Source: JACCVL01 sp038232655 (lineage in GTDB: Bacteria; Actinomycetota; Actinomycetes; Propionibacteriales; Nocardioidaceae). From it: a stretch of DNA of 64,000 nt. The position numbers and the translations under genes were made by a program. Below, piece by piece: positions 1 to 13,277 of the stretch. Location of the stretch: assembly GCA_038232655.1 (NCBI GenBank), contig JBBSNM010000001.1:62001-126000 (forward strand), in the 5' to 3' direction. The first letter of the stretch is position 1; every line of letters begins with the position of its first letter. Under the pieces are notes generated by a model, which made no database searches, was not told the DNA's origin, and saw only the letters and a list, made by a program, of their open reading frames with translations.

Positions 1-55
1 CCGGCCGGCGATCGCCCTCGGACTCGAGGAAGGGATGGTCGGAGTGGATGGTCAC
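1..55 (-). CDS. N-terminal fragment of a probable flavin reductase family protein (partial, runs off left edge)
   Basis: The first 18 codons of a minus-strand gene read MTIHSDHPFLESEGDRRP from a GTG at 55. An AGGA-type ribosome binding site lies about 8 nt upstream. The MTIH..HPF opening resembles the N-terminus of actinobacterial flavin reductase-like FMN-binding proteins. Only the leader is visible and no catalytic region is in the window, so the family call rests on recalled similarity and is weak. The gene would follow acnA and tauE on the same strand, 35 nt after the tauE stop. Confidence 0.4.
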   Translation of the reverse strand, partial: MTIHSDHPFLESEGDRRP

Positions 56-90
56 GACTGCGATCCTGCCCCACCGCCGGCCCGGACGGC

Positions 91-818
91 TCAGCCGGCG
101 AGGCTGCGCACAAGCAGGACCGCCCCCGACAGGGCACAGATCGTCAGCACGGCGGCGCGGGTGTGCCCCGGGTCCAGCCGCGGCCGGAGCAGGACCGACA
201 GCAGGTGGCCCGCCACCAGCACCGGCGTGAGCAGCAGCGCCACGTAGAGGTCGGGCAGGCCGAGCTGACCGCCGGCACCGAGCCCGAGCAGGCTGAGCAG
301 GGCTCCAGCGGCGAAGAAGACGGCCATCGTAGCCCGGATCTCGGCGGCTTCGTGGTGCTGGTAGACGATCGCGAGCGGTGGTCCGCCGATCGACGTGGCC
401 GTGCCGGTCACGCCGGCCACGAAGCCCGCCGAGGTGAGCGAGCCGGCCGTGACCGGCACCCGCACCGCACGCCAGGTGAGCAGCACGGCCAGTAGCACCA
501 TCAGCCCGACGCTCACACCCAGCACCCGGTCCGACGCCCACGCGACTACCAGCACGCCCACCGCCGTGCCGGGAACGCGTCCCCCGAGCGCCCAGCGCAT
601 CCCGGCGAAGTCGGCGTCCTGCCACTCTCGCCGCAGTGCACCCAGCGGATAGACCAACGCCAGCCACAGCGGCACGACCGGCACCAGCTCGGGGGCCACC
701 AAGGTGACGACCGGGGCGGTCAGCAGGTTCAGCCCCAGCCCGACGACGCCCTGCACGATGGCCCCGGTCAGCACCCCGGCCGCGATGGCGACCAGCACCC
801 AGGGGTCCAGCCCCGCGA

Positions 819-822
<4 letters not shown>
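91..822 (-). CDS. TauE/SafE family membrane protein (probable sulfite/organosulfonate or anion exporter)
   Basis: A 243-residue, very hydrophobic protein with about seven to eight predicted membrane segments. It has the two-fold TauE/SafE pattern: GAIVQGVVGLGLNLLTAP in the first half and GVTGTATSIGGPPLAIVYQ in the second, including the characteristic GPP. Family members move sulfite, sulfoacetate or related anions across the plasma membrane; the substrate here cannot be deduced. The GTG start at 822 overlaps the aconitase stop as GTGA, so translation is probably coupled to acnA. The aconitase partner does not itself suggest sulfur metabolism. Confidence 0.8.
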
Positions 823-3698
<2,876 letters not shown>

Positions 3699-3774
3699 CT
3701 CAGCTCTCCTCGCCTCGTCGCGTCCGAGACCCATCCTGCCCACGAGCCATGATCGTGGCCACAGGTGGTCCCCA

Positions 3775-4978
3775 TTAGCGCAGCTCCCCGAGGTAGGAGA
3801 CCAACGCCCGTGCGTCGCGGACCCGGCTCTCCCAGGTGATGCCGGCGCCGAGCAGGGCGGTGCCGACAGCGGCCAGCACCACCCACCGCGGCACCGCAGT
3901 CGCAAGACTGCCTAGGTGACCGAGGCCTAGCGGGGCCAGCACCACACACCGCCAGCGGCACCGCCATCCGGTCGAAGCGGTGGCTGGCCGCCTGGGCCAG
4001 CAGCGCGGCAGTCGCCGCCGCGAGGACAACCGCCGACAGCAAGGCAGCCGCCCCGAGGGTGGCCGCCACTCGAACGCCGTCCATGCGGGAGCCGAGCCGC
4101 AACATCCCGGCCACCGCCAACGCGACCACCACGGCGCTGGCCACCAGGGTCAACGGCAGCCGCCCCGCCGCTGCCGCGGCAACCGGGCGCCGAGCGCGGC
4201 GGCCACCAGCAGTGCCAGGCTGACGATCGGCAGCCAGACGAGGTCGGACTCCCAGCCGGCCGCCAGCGCGCCGACCGCCGCGAGTGCTCCGCCGACCACG
4301 GAAAGCTCGGCCACCACCCAAGACATGTCGACCACCGTCGTCGAGAGCCGCCCAGCGCCGGCGGGCCAGGATGCCCGCGACCGCGGACGGTGCCGCCAGC
4401 AGCACCGCGACCAGGGCGAAGAAGCCGCGACCCGAGAGCTGGTCCAGCCCGAACAGACCCGTGCCGTAGGCCGCGGTCAGGTCCACCATGAGCAGTGCCA
4501 CGGTGACGCCCCACAACGCCTCGCTCGAAGCCCGGAGCACGCGCCGCATGCACCAGAGCGCTCCAGCACCGAAGGCGGCGGTGACGCTCAGCAGCAGCAG
4601 GGTGCGCGCGGACTGCGACAGCGCCCCCCACGTGACCGCGACGAAGACGGCACCGGCAACGACGAGAAGCAAGGCGCCAAGCGCCAGCAGCACCGAGCCG
4701 GTGGTGACACGATGCGGTGGGCGGGCCGGATCCCATTCGGCTGCGGGCGGGCGGCCGGCACGCGCCGGGTCGGCAGGACCGGCAGGAGCAGCTGCTTGCT
4801 GGGTATGCGACTGCCCGCGTAGTCGATCAAGCGTGGCATCGGCCTCTGCCAGCAACGCGTACAGCCGGTCGGCATCTGATCCGACGAGCACCAGCCCGCA
4901 CCGCTCGCACCGCGGCCGCCCGCTGCGCATCGCCCGACATCGCGGGCAGTAGGCCGGGTGGGCGCAGTCGTACACCAC
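3775..4978 (-). pseudogene. Decayed SCO7613-type zinc-ribbon multi-pass membrane protein
   Basis: Starting near GTG 4978, one frame encodes a zinc ribbon (CPRCRAMRSGRPRCERCGL), a proline/alanine linker, and then membrane segments such as TTGSVLLALGALLLVVAGAVF and ASSEALWGVTVALLMVDL, typical of actinobacterial SCO7613 C-terminal-domain proteins. Near 4335 the membrane-like sequence passes to a second frame (VDMSWVVAELSVVGGAL). Near 4170 it returns to the first frame (PLTLVASAVVVALAVAGM), and near 3960 it enters a third (VVLAPLGLGHLGSLATAVP). It ends in WESRVRDARALVSYLGELR, a family-like terminus. Three frame changes and about 400 residues, against roughly 800-1100 usual for the family, indicate deletions plus frameshifts. 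Sequencing error could explain the shifts but not the shortness. Confidence 0.7.
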
Positions 4979-5027
4979 CCGATGATGCCCCCATCGCACC
5001 CGCGGCAGTGCCAGACTGGCCGTGCCC

Positions 5028-7274
5028 ATGCGCACCCTGCTGATCGACAACCACGACTCGTTCACGTTCAACCTGTTCCAGCTGATCGCCGAGACGTACG
5101 GGACCACCCCGTGCGTGCTGCCCAACGACCACCCCGACCTCAGCGCCGCGCTGGCCGACGGCTTCGATGCGGTCGTGGTGTCGCCGGGGCCCGGCCGCCC
5201 CAGCGTGTCGCGTGACATCGGCCGCTCGCTGGACGTGATGCAGCGCAGCGCCACACCGGTGCTCGGCGTCTGCCTCGGGCACCAGGCGCTCGGCCTGCTG
5301 GCGGGCGCGAGCATCCAGCTCGCCGCCGAGCCCCGACACGGGCACCTGACCACGGTTCGGCACCGGGGCGCCGGCCTGTTCGCCGACCTGCCGCCGGACT
5401 TCACCGCCGTCCGCTACCACTCGCTGTGCCTGGCCGAGCCGCTGCCGGCTGCGTTGATCGCCGATGCCTGGTCCGAGGACGAGGTGGTGATGGCCGTGCA
5501 CCACCGCTCACGGCCGTGGTGGGGGGTGCAGTTCCACCCCGAGTCGGTCGCCTGCGAGGGGGGCGCACCCTTGCTGGCGAACTTCCGCGCTCTGGTCCTC
5601 GGTAACCGGCCGACCGGCGTGCCAAGCCGGCCGCCCTTCCCGGTGCGCGCACCCCTGCCGGGACCTGCCCCGTCGGCCGCACCGCAACCGGCGCAGGAGA
5701 CTGCGCAGGAGCCTGGACGGGCGGCTGGGCAGGAGGCTGGGCAGGCGGCTGGGCAGGCAGCGGCACCCACCCCTGCACCGGCGGTCGAGACCACCGCCTG
5801 GAGCCTGCGTACCCGCGTCTTGCCGCACGCCGTCGACGCCGGGACGGCCTTCCAGCAGCTGTGCGCCGGCCGGCCGTACGCCTTCTGGCTGGACAGCTGC
5901 CACCCCTGCGGCGAACTGTCTCGATTCTCGTTCGTCGGACACCCCGACGGTCCCGGTGGCGAGGTGCTCACGTACGACACCGCCGATCAGGTGGTCACCG
6001 TTCTCGACGGACGCGGGCGTGCACCGGACACCGTCACCGGCTCGGTCACCGACTTGTTGCAGCAGCGGCTGGCCGAGCGGCACGTCGCCCCCGACCCCGA
6101 GTTGCCCTTCGACCTGACGGGTGGGTACGTCGGCTACCTCGGCTACGAGATCAAGGCCGACTGCGGGTCGCCGAACGCGCACGCCTCGACGACCCCCGAC
6201 GCGGTCTGGGTGTTCGCCTCCAGGTTCGTCGCCGTCGACCATGCCGGCGACCAGACGTGGGTGGTCGCGGCGACGCGGCCAGATGCCGACGACGTCGCGT
6301 CGGCGGAGCGCTGGCTGGACCACGCCGCCGATGTCCTGCAGCCCGCCGGAGTTGGCGCGCCGACCACGTCGTCCGGCTCCGAGCCGCTGCAGTCCCCTCC
6401 CCCGGACTCAGCGGTGGCGCTGGACCCGGTTCACCTGCTCGGCTGCCAGCCACAGCGCTACGTCGACAGCATCGGGGACGCCCAGGCGCAGCTGCGGGCG
6501 GGCGAGAGCTACGAGGTCTGTCTCACCAACGAGGCCGTCGTCCCGTTCCGGGGTGATGCGTTGGCGGTCTACCGCCGGCAGCGCGGACGGAACCCGGCGC
6601 CGTACTCCGCGTTCTTGCGGCTCGGCCCGGTGGAGGTGATGTGCTCCTCACCGGAGCGCTTCGTCCGCATCGACCGGTCTGGGGTGATCGAGTCCCGGCC
6701 GATCAAGGGGACAGCGCCGCGAGGGGCGACGGCTGCCGCAGACAGTTCGCTCAGCGATCAGCTCGCGAGTTCGGCCAAGACCCGGGCCGAGAACCTGATG
6801 ATCGTGGACCTGCTCCGCAACGACCTGGGTCGGGTGTGCGAGATCGGCAGCGTGCACGTCCCGTCGTTCATGGCGGTGGAGTCGTACGCGACGGTGCATC
6901 AGCTGGTCTCCACCGTCCGCGGTCGGCTGCGTCCCGGTGTCGACGCGGTGACCGCCGTTTGCGCCTGCTTTCCGGGTGGGTCGATGACCGGGGCGCCCAA
7001 GCAGCGCACCACGGAGATCATCGAGCGGCTGGAGGGTCGCGCGCGGGGCGTGTACTCCGGTGCGCTTGGCTACGTCGGACTCAGCGGCGCCGCCGACCTC
7101 AACATCGTCATCCGCACCGCGGTGGTGGTCGACGAGACTTTGCGGGTCGGCGCCGGTGGGGCCATCGTGCTCGCGTCCGACCCCGAGGACGAGTACGAGG
7201 AGATGCTGCTCAAGATGCGGGCGGCGCTGTGCGGTGTGCGGGACGAGGACGTCGGGCCGTCGATCACCGCGTAG
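5028..7274 (+). CDS. pabAB: Aminodeoxychorismate synthase, fused PabA-PabB
   Basis: Makes 4-amino-4-deoxychorismate from chorismate and glutamine for folate synthesis. Residues about 1-190 are the class I glutamine amidotransferase: oxyanion region SPGPGRP, nucleophile Cys in GVCLGHQALG, His/Glu in FHPESVACEG. A roughly 70-residue Pro/Ala/Gln linker with repeated AGQE/AGQA units follows. The chorismate-binding component I then runs to the end, with SRPIKGTAPRGAT, AENLMIVDLLRNDLGRV and FPGGSMTGAPK. ATG 5028 gives 748 residues; GTG 5022 two codons earlier is equally possible. Anthranilate synthase is the main alternative, but the PIKGTAPRG motif and the PabA-PabB order favour PabAB. Confidence 0.9.
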   Translation: MRTLLIDNHDSFTFNLFQLIAETYGTTPCVLPNDHPDLSAALADGFDAVVVSPGPGRPSVSRDIGRSLDVMQRSATPVLGVCLGHQALGLLAGASIQLAAEPRHGHLTTVRHRGAGLFADLPPDFTAVRYHSLCLAEPLPAALIADAWSEDEVVMAVHHRSRPWWGVQFHPESVACEGGAPLLANFRALVLGNRPTGVPSRPPFPVRAPLPGPAPSAAPQPAQETAQEPGRAAGQEAGQAAGQAAAPTPAPAVETTAWSLRTRVLPHAVDAGTAFQQLCAGRPYAFWLDSCHPCGELSRFSFVGHPDGPGGEVLTYDTADQVVTVLDGRGRAPDTVTGSVTDLLQQRLAERHVAPDPELPFDLTGGYVGYLGYEIKADCGSPNAHASTTPDAVWVFASRFVAVDHAGDQTWVVAATRPDADDVASAERWLDHAADVLQPAGVGAPTTSSGSEPLQSPPPDSAVALDPVHLLGCQPQRYVDSIGDAQAQLRAGESYEVCLTNEAVVPFRGDALAVYRRQRGRNPAPYSAFLRLGPVEVMCSSPERFVRIDRSGVIESRPIKGTAPRGATAAADSSLSDQLASSAKTRAENLMIVDLLRNDLGRVCEIGSVHVPSFMAVESYATVHQLVSTVRGRLRPGVDAVTAVCACFPGGSMTGAPKQRTTEIIERLEGRARGVYSGALGYVGLSGAADLNIVIRTAVVVDETLRVGAGGAIVLASDPEDEYEEMLLKMRAALCGVRDEDVGPSITA

Positions 7275-7710
7275 CAGGGGCCGCCGCCGGGCTGGCCGGT
7301 CATGGGCCGCCCACCGCAGCCCTCACCATGGCCCGGCACCAGACAGCGAGCCCACTCGGTTCCGTGCGCACCATTTGCTCGGCCCGCAGGTGCCTCAGGA
7401 ACCGAATGGCGACCGGAGCAGCCGGGCCGGGCTGGCCGGGCTGGGCAGCCGCCGGGCTGGCCGGTCATGGGCCGCCGCCGGGCTGGCCGGTCATGGGCCG
7501 CCGCCGGGCTGGCCGGTCATGAGCCGCCCACCGCAGCCCTCACCATGGCCCGGCACCAGACAGCGAGCCCACTCGGTTCCGTGCGCACCATTTGCTCGGC
7601 CCGCAGGTGCCTCAGGAACCGAATGGCGACCCGACCGCCGCAGGGCTGGAGGGTCTGGCTGGGCGTGCACCCAGCTCGGTCACTACGGCTGCCCGACCAG
7701 CAGCCGGGCA
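7275..7710. repeat. Non-coding repeat island: two 137-bp direct repeats plus 26-bp-spaced short units
   Basis: This is the largest gene-free stretch of the window. Copy 1 (7278-7414) and copy 2 (7495-7631) are identical over 137 bp except for G/A at 7305/7522. Each contains an imperfect inverted repeat of two 20-nt arms matching at 15 of 20 positions around a 16-nt loop (7353-7372 with 7389-7408; 7570-7589 with 7606-7625). A 22-bp unit beginning gccgccgggctggccggtca recurs at 7283, 7448, 7474 and 7500, the last three at 26-bp spacing. No convincing gene spans the island. It lies between the convergent pabAB and rlmD-like stops and could be a REP/MITE-like element. Confidence 0.9.
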
Positions 7711-9107
<1,397 letters not shown>

Positions 9108-9111
<4 letters not shown>

Positions 9112-11186
9112 CGCCTGCCCCGGCGCCGGCGCCGGGTGTCGCGGGGCGCACCGGGTGGCGCGTCGGGGGGCGAGCCGCGGCCCGGTGCGCGGCCGCGGAT
9201 GTCGCCCAGCGGGGTCTGCGACCCATCGACGCGTGCCTGGGCGGCGACCGACGACCGCAGCTGGTAGGGCACCGAGGTCACCATGATCCCCGGGCTGAAC
9301 AACAGCCGGCTCTTCAAGATCAGCGCGGTCTGGTTGTGCAGCAGCTGCTCCCACCAGTGACCGACCACGTACTCGGGGATGTATACCGCGACGATGTCGC
9401 GTGGGCTGTCGCGGCGGATGTTGCGGACGTACAACACGGTCGGCCGGATGATCTCGCGGTACGGCGAGGCCAGCACCCGCAGGGTCACCGGCACTTCGGC
9501 CGCCTCCCAGTCGGCCAGCAACCGGGCCGTCGCTTCCGGATCGACGTCGATGCTGATGGCCTCGAGCACGTTGGGCCGCGAGGCCCTCGCGTAGGCCAAC
9601 GCCCGCATGGCCGGCTTGTGCAACCGGGAGACCAGCACGATCGCGTGCACGCGTGCGGGCAGACCGTGGTCCTCGTCGTCGACGGCGAGCTCCTCGGCGA
9701 ACGTGTCGTAGTGGCTGCGGATGCTACGCATGAGGGCGAACAGCACCCCCATCGCCAAGACCGCGATCCACGCCCCGGCGGCGAACCTGGTGACCAGCAC
9801 CACGACGAGCACGGTTCCGGTCACGGCGAACCCGACCGCGTTGACGACCCGGTTGCGTCGCATCTCGGCCCGGTGGGCGGCCTCCGGCTCGGACGAGATG
9901 CGCGCGGTCCAGTGCCGCACCATGCCCAGCTGACTGAGCGTGAAGGACACGAAGACGCCGACGATGTACAGCTGGATCAGCCCGGTCACCTTGGCGTCGG
10001 AGGCGATGATCAGAATGCAGGCCAGCAGGGCCAACCCGATGATGCCGTTGCTGAAGGTGAGCCGGTCGCCGCGCAGCTGCAGCTGACGGGGCAGGAAGCC
10101 GTCCTTGGCGAGGGCGGCGCCGAGCGCAGGGAACCCGTTGAAGGCGGTGTTGGCGGCGAGCACCAAGATGACGCCGGTCGCCCCGATGACGGCGTAGAAG
10201 CCCACCGAGAAGTGGTCGAAGATGCCGGCCGCCAGCTGGCCGATCAGCGGGTGCTGCACGTAGGACTCGCCCGCCAGCTCGCCGCTGACCCCCACCAGCT
10301 GGGTAGCCGGGTCCTCGGTGAACCGCACATCCATCAGGTTCGCCAACGTGACGACGCTGAGGGTCATCGTGATCGCGATGACGCCGATCAGCAGCAGTGT
10401 GGTGGCCGCATTGCGACCCTTGGGCTTGCGGAAGGCCGGCACCCCGCTCGTGATCGCCTCGACGCCGGTCAATGCGACGCAACCCGACGAGAACGCCCGC
10501 ATCACCAAGAAGGCCAGGCCGAAGCTGGCCAGGCCGTCGCCGAACGAGTCCTGCGGCACCAGCTCGAACTCGGCGCTCTCGGCGGCGGGCAGCTCCCCGA
10601 ACAGGTACCTGCCGAAACCCCATGCCGCCATCGCCATGATCGCGGCCATGAAGATGTACGTGGGCGCGACGAAGGCCCGGCCGGACTCGCGCACGCCGCG
10701 CAGGTTGACCGCCATCAAGAGCACGACGACGGCGACCGCCACCGTGACCTCGTGCCCCTCGAGCACCGGCAGCGCGGTGGCGGCGTACTGCGACGCCGAC
10801 GAGATCGAGACCGCTACGGTCAAGACGTAGTCGACCATCAGCGCGCTGCCGACGCTCAGGCCCGCGGTCGCGCCGAGGTTGGTGGTGACCACCTCGTAGT
10901 CACCCCCGCCACCGGGGTAGGCCCGCACGTTCTGCCGGTACGAGGTCACGACGACCGCCATCACCACGGCGACGGCGACCCCGACCTCCCAGGTGAACGA
11001 GTACGCCGACAGCCCGGCCACCGCCAGCACCAGGAAGATCTCGTCCGGGGCGTAGGCCACCGACGACAGCGCATTACTCGCGAAGACGGGCAGCGCGACA
11101 CGCTTGCGGAGCAGCCTCTCGCTCAGCTGGGTGCTGCGCAGCTTGCGACCCAGCAACAGGCGCTTGCCCGAATCGGCGATTCCCAC
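9108..11186 (-). CDS. APC superfamily permease (amino acid/polyamine/cation transporter type)
   Basis: A 692-residue integral membrane protein with about 12 membrane segments in its first 470 residues and a soluble C-terminal region of about 200 residues. The N-terminal half has APC features: FASNALSSVAYAPDEIFLVL, GGGGDYEVVTTNLGATAGLS, and GVEAITSGVPAFRKPKGRN. It is divergent from two trkA genes, as with Rv2690c and ceoB/ceoC in M. tuberculosis, so a role in K+ uptake is possible; this is inference from position only. GTG 11186 lies 8 nt after a TAGCAT -10 box, suggesting a leaderless mRNA. The stop overlaps the methyltransferase start. Confidence 0.85.
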
Positions 11187-11194
11187 GACCGGCG

Positions 11195-11204
11195 ATGCTA
11201 GCGT
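11195..11204. promoter_or_regulatory. Symmetric bidirectional -10 site (ANNCTAGNNT) between the APC permease and trkA
   Basis: The sequence atgctagcgt reads TAGCGT on the plus strand (11199-11204) and TAGCAT on the minus strand (11200-11195), so two TANNNT -10 hexamers overlap by 2 bp. Each lies exactly 8 nt before a GTG start (11213 plus, 11186 minus), the geometry of leaderless actinobacterial transcripts. No clear -35 boxes are visible. Confidence 0.6.
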
Positions 11205-11212
11205 CGGTGATC

Positions 11213-11875
11213 GTGCACGTCGTGATCATGGGGTGTGGCCGGGTCGGCTCGACCCTCGCCCACAACCTCGAGCTGCGCAGCCACACGGTGTCGATCATCG
11301 ACAGCAACCCCGACGCGTTCCGTCGGCTCGGGCCGTCGTTCACCGGCTCCACGGTGGACGGCGTGGGCTTCGACCGCGAGGTCTTGATCGCCGCCGGGAT
11401 CGAGAGCTCGGGTGCGTTCGCCGCCGTATCCAGCGGGGACAACTCCAACATCATCTCCGCCCGGGTGGCCCGCGAGCAGTTCGGCGTCACCAACGTGGTG
11501 GCGCGCATCTACGATCCAGGTCGTGCCGAGGTCTACGAACGGCTGGGCATCCCCACCGTCGCCACGGTCACCTGGGCCGCCGACCGGGTGTTGCGCCGGT
11601 TGCTCCCTGAGGGTGAGGAGCCGCTGTGGCGGGACCCGTCGGGAACCGTGCGCGTCGACGAGGTCCCGGCCCCGGACAGCTGGGTCGGCACCAACGTCGA
11701 CCAGCTGCAGGAGGAGACCGGCGCACGGGTGGCGTACGTGACCCGGCTCGGTGCCGGACAGATCCCGACCCCGCGCACCGTCATCCAGGCAGGTGACCTG
11801 CTCACCACCTTCCAGCTCGAGGCCGACAGCGCCGACGTGGCCGACCGGCTGGCCGCCGGACCGGGGGAGGCCTGA
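11213..11875 (+). CDS. trkA: TrkA-type K+ uptake regulatory subunit (first of two)
   Basis: Cytoplasmic NAD(H)-binding regulator of a Trk/Ktr-type potassium channel. Residues about 1-125 form an RCK N domain with VVIMGCGRVGSTLAHNLE and the acidic strand end SIIDSN; a TrkA-C domain follows (about 140-215). The frame is open to 11195, but GTG 11213 begins at the natural VHVVIMGCGRVG and has a -10 box 8 nt upstream, giving 220 residues. The stop overlaps the next trkA as TGATG. No channel subunit (TrkH/TrkG) is in the window, so its partner is elsewhere or is the divergent APC permease. Corresponds to ceoB of mycobacteria. Confidence 0.92.
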   Translation: MHVVIMGCGRVGSTLAHNLELRSHTVSIIDSNPDAFRRLGPSFTGSTVDGVGFDREVLIAAGIESSGAFAAVSSGDNSNIISARVAREQFGVTNVVARIYDPGRAEVYERLGIPTVATVTWAADRVLRRLLPEGEEPLWRDPSGTVRVDEVPAPDSWVGTNVDQLQEETGARVAYVTRLGAGQIPTPRTVIQAGDLLTTFQLEADSADVADRLAAGPGEA

Positions 11876-12552
11876 TGCGCGTCGCCATCGCCGGTGCGGG
11901 AGCCGTCGGGAGGTCGGTCGCCCGTGAGCTGCTGGACAACGAGCACGAGGTGCTGCTCATCGACAAGGATCCGCGCGTGATCCGCTCGAAGTCGGTCGCG
12001 GACGCGGAGTGGTTGCTCGCCGACGCCTGCGAGCTGTCCAGTCTCGGGGAGGCGAGCCTGGAGCGCTGCGACGTGGTTGTCGCCGCGACCGGTGACGACA
12101 AGGTCAACCTGGTCGTCTCACTACTCGCCAAGACCGAATTCGCGGTGCCCCGCACCGTCGCCCGGGTCAACCACCCGGCAAACGAGTGGCTGTTCAGCGA
12201 ATCCTGGGGGGTCGACGTGCTGGTCTCGACGCCACGCATGATGGCCGCCCTGGTTGAGGAGGCGGTCACGGTCGGCGACCTGGTGCGGCTGTTCACGTTC
12301 CGCCAGAGTGCCGCCAACCTGGTGGAGATCACCTTGCCCGACGACTCGCCGTACGTCGGGCGGCTGGTCCGCGATGTGCCGTGGCCGGTCGATGTCGTGC
12401 TGGTGGCGATCCTGCGCGATGGCGGCATCTTCACCCCCGAGCCGGCCCGGTCGCTGGAATCCAACGACGAGCTGCTGCTGGTGGCGGGTCAGGAGCACGA
12501 GGACGAGATCGCCGAGCTGCTGGCCCCGATCGAGCACCCCACCCGCCGCTGA
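11875..12552 (+). CDS. trkA: TrkA-type K+ uptake regulatory subunit (second of two)
   Basis: A second RCK protein of 225 residues: N domain with VAIAGAGAVGRSVARELLD and acidic VLLIDKD, then a TrkA-C domain (about 140-220, SPYVGRLVRDVPWP). The ATG overlaps the stop of the first trkA by 1 nt (TGATG), so the two are translationally coupled and probably form a hetero-oligomeric gating ring. It corresponds to ceoC in mycobacteria. Transcription ends at the hairpin 16 nt downstream, facing the convergent DUF3159 gene. Confidence 0.92.
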   Translation: MRVAIAGAGAVGRSVARELLDNEHEVLLIDKDPRVIRSKSVADAEWLLADACELSSLGEASLERCDVVVAATGDDKVNLVVSLLAKTEFAVPRTVARVNHPANEWLFSESWGVDVLVSTPRMMAALVEEAVTVGDLVRLFTFRQSAANLVEITLPDDSPYVGRLVRDVPWPVDVVLVAILRDGGIFTPEPARSLESNDELLLVAGQEHEDEIAELLAPIEHPTRR

Positions 12553-12567
12553 CGGCCGCACGATCCG

Positions 12568-12593
12568 CACCCTGGGTGTCGTCACCCAGGGTG
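12568..12593. terminator. Bidirectional hairpin terminator between trkA and DUF3159
   Basis: A perfect 11-bp stem, caccctgggtg / cacccagggtg, with a 4-nt loop (tcgt). It sits between two convergent genes, and the DUF3159 stop codon (12582-12584) lies inside it. There is no long T-run, as is usual in high-GC actinobacteria. Confidence 0.75.
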
Positions 12594-13277
12594 TCCGGCC
12601 GGCTCGGCCGCCGGCGGGTCGAGCGGCGTGGCGTTGCGGCTGAGCAGCCAGGCCATCGACGCCAGCGCGGCGACCTGCAGCGGCCAGCCGAGAGCGATCT
12701 TGGCCGCACCCAGCCAGGCCACCATGTCCTCGCCGCCGAGCCACAGCGGATACTGCACGGCGACCCGCAGGATGCAGGGGGTCGCCAGCACGAGGGTCAG
12801 CAGTGAGCACAACCGCACCAGCCCGGTGTCGGAGCGCCACCCGATCGGGTCGCCGGTGACACTGCCGATGAAGAACCCCACCAGCGGCCAGCGGGCCAGC
12901 GCGGTGGCGATCAGCACGGTCGCGTAGACGGCGTTGTAGATGATCCCGGGCAGGAATGCGTCTTGCGCCTCGCCGCTGCGCAGCGCGAACACCGCCGCGA
13001 TGGCGATCCCTATCAGCGAGTTCACGACGAACTGCGGGTTCTGCCGCTGCACGAGCCGGACGGTCAGCAACACCGCTGCGAGCCCGGCGCCGAGCAGCAG
13101 CGACAGCTGCAGGTCGCGGCCGACGACCCAGGCAACGGTGAAGGCGACCGTGGGCACGGCGGCCTCCACCATCCCGCGCCGCCCACCCAGCGCCTTCGCG
13201 AGCTGGGCCCGTACGAGCTGCTCGACCGTCTCGTACGGCCGGGAGGTGGCCGCGGCCGCCGACCGAGGGTTGCTCAC
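12582..13277 (-). CDS. DUF3159 family membrane protein
   Basis: A 231-residue protein with a short hydrophilic N-terminus and about five to six membrane segments (VPTVAFTVAWVVGRDLQLSL, VVNSLIGIAIAAVFAL, IIYNAVYATVLIATALA). It contains PQFVVNSL and GSVTGDPIGWRSD, characteristic of DUF3159 proteins next to trkA and dut in actinobacteria. The function is unknown; the conserved neighbourhood is the only lead. The GTG start at 13277 overlaps the OB-fold gene stop as GTGA. The C-terminus falls in the shared terminator hairpin. Confidence 0.88.
   Translation of the reverse strand: MSNPRSAAAATSRPYETVEQLVRAQLAKALGGRRGMVEAAVPTVAFTVAWVVGRDLQLSLLLGAGLAAVLLTVRLVQRQNPQFVVNSLIGIAIAAVFALRSGEAQDAFLPGIIYNAVYATVLIATALARWPLVGFFIGSVTGDPIGWRSDTGLVRLCSLLTLVLATPCILRVAVQYPLWLGGEDMVAWLGAAKIALGWPLQVAALASMAWLLSRNATPLDPPAAEPAGHPG

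Noticed and set aside
3733..3760. Hairpin terminator between the membrane protein remnant and acnA
   Set aside because: Only a 6-bp stem with a 7-nt loop; too weak to call.
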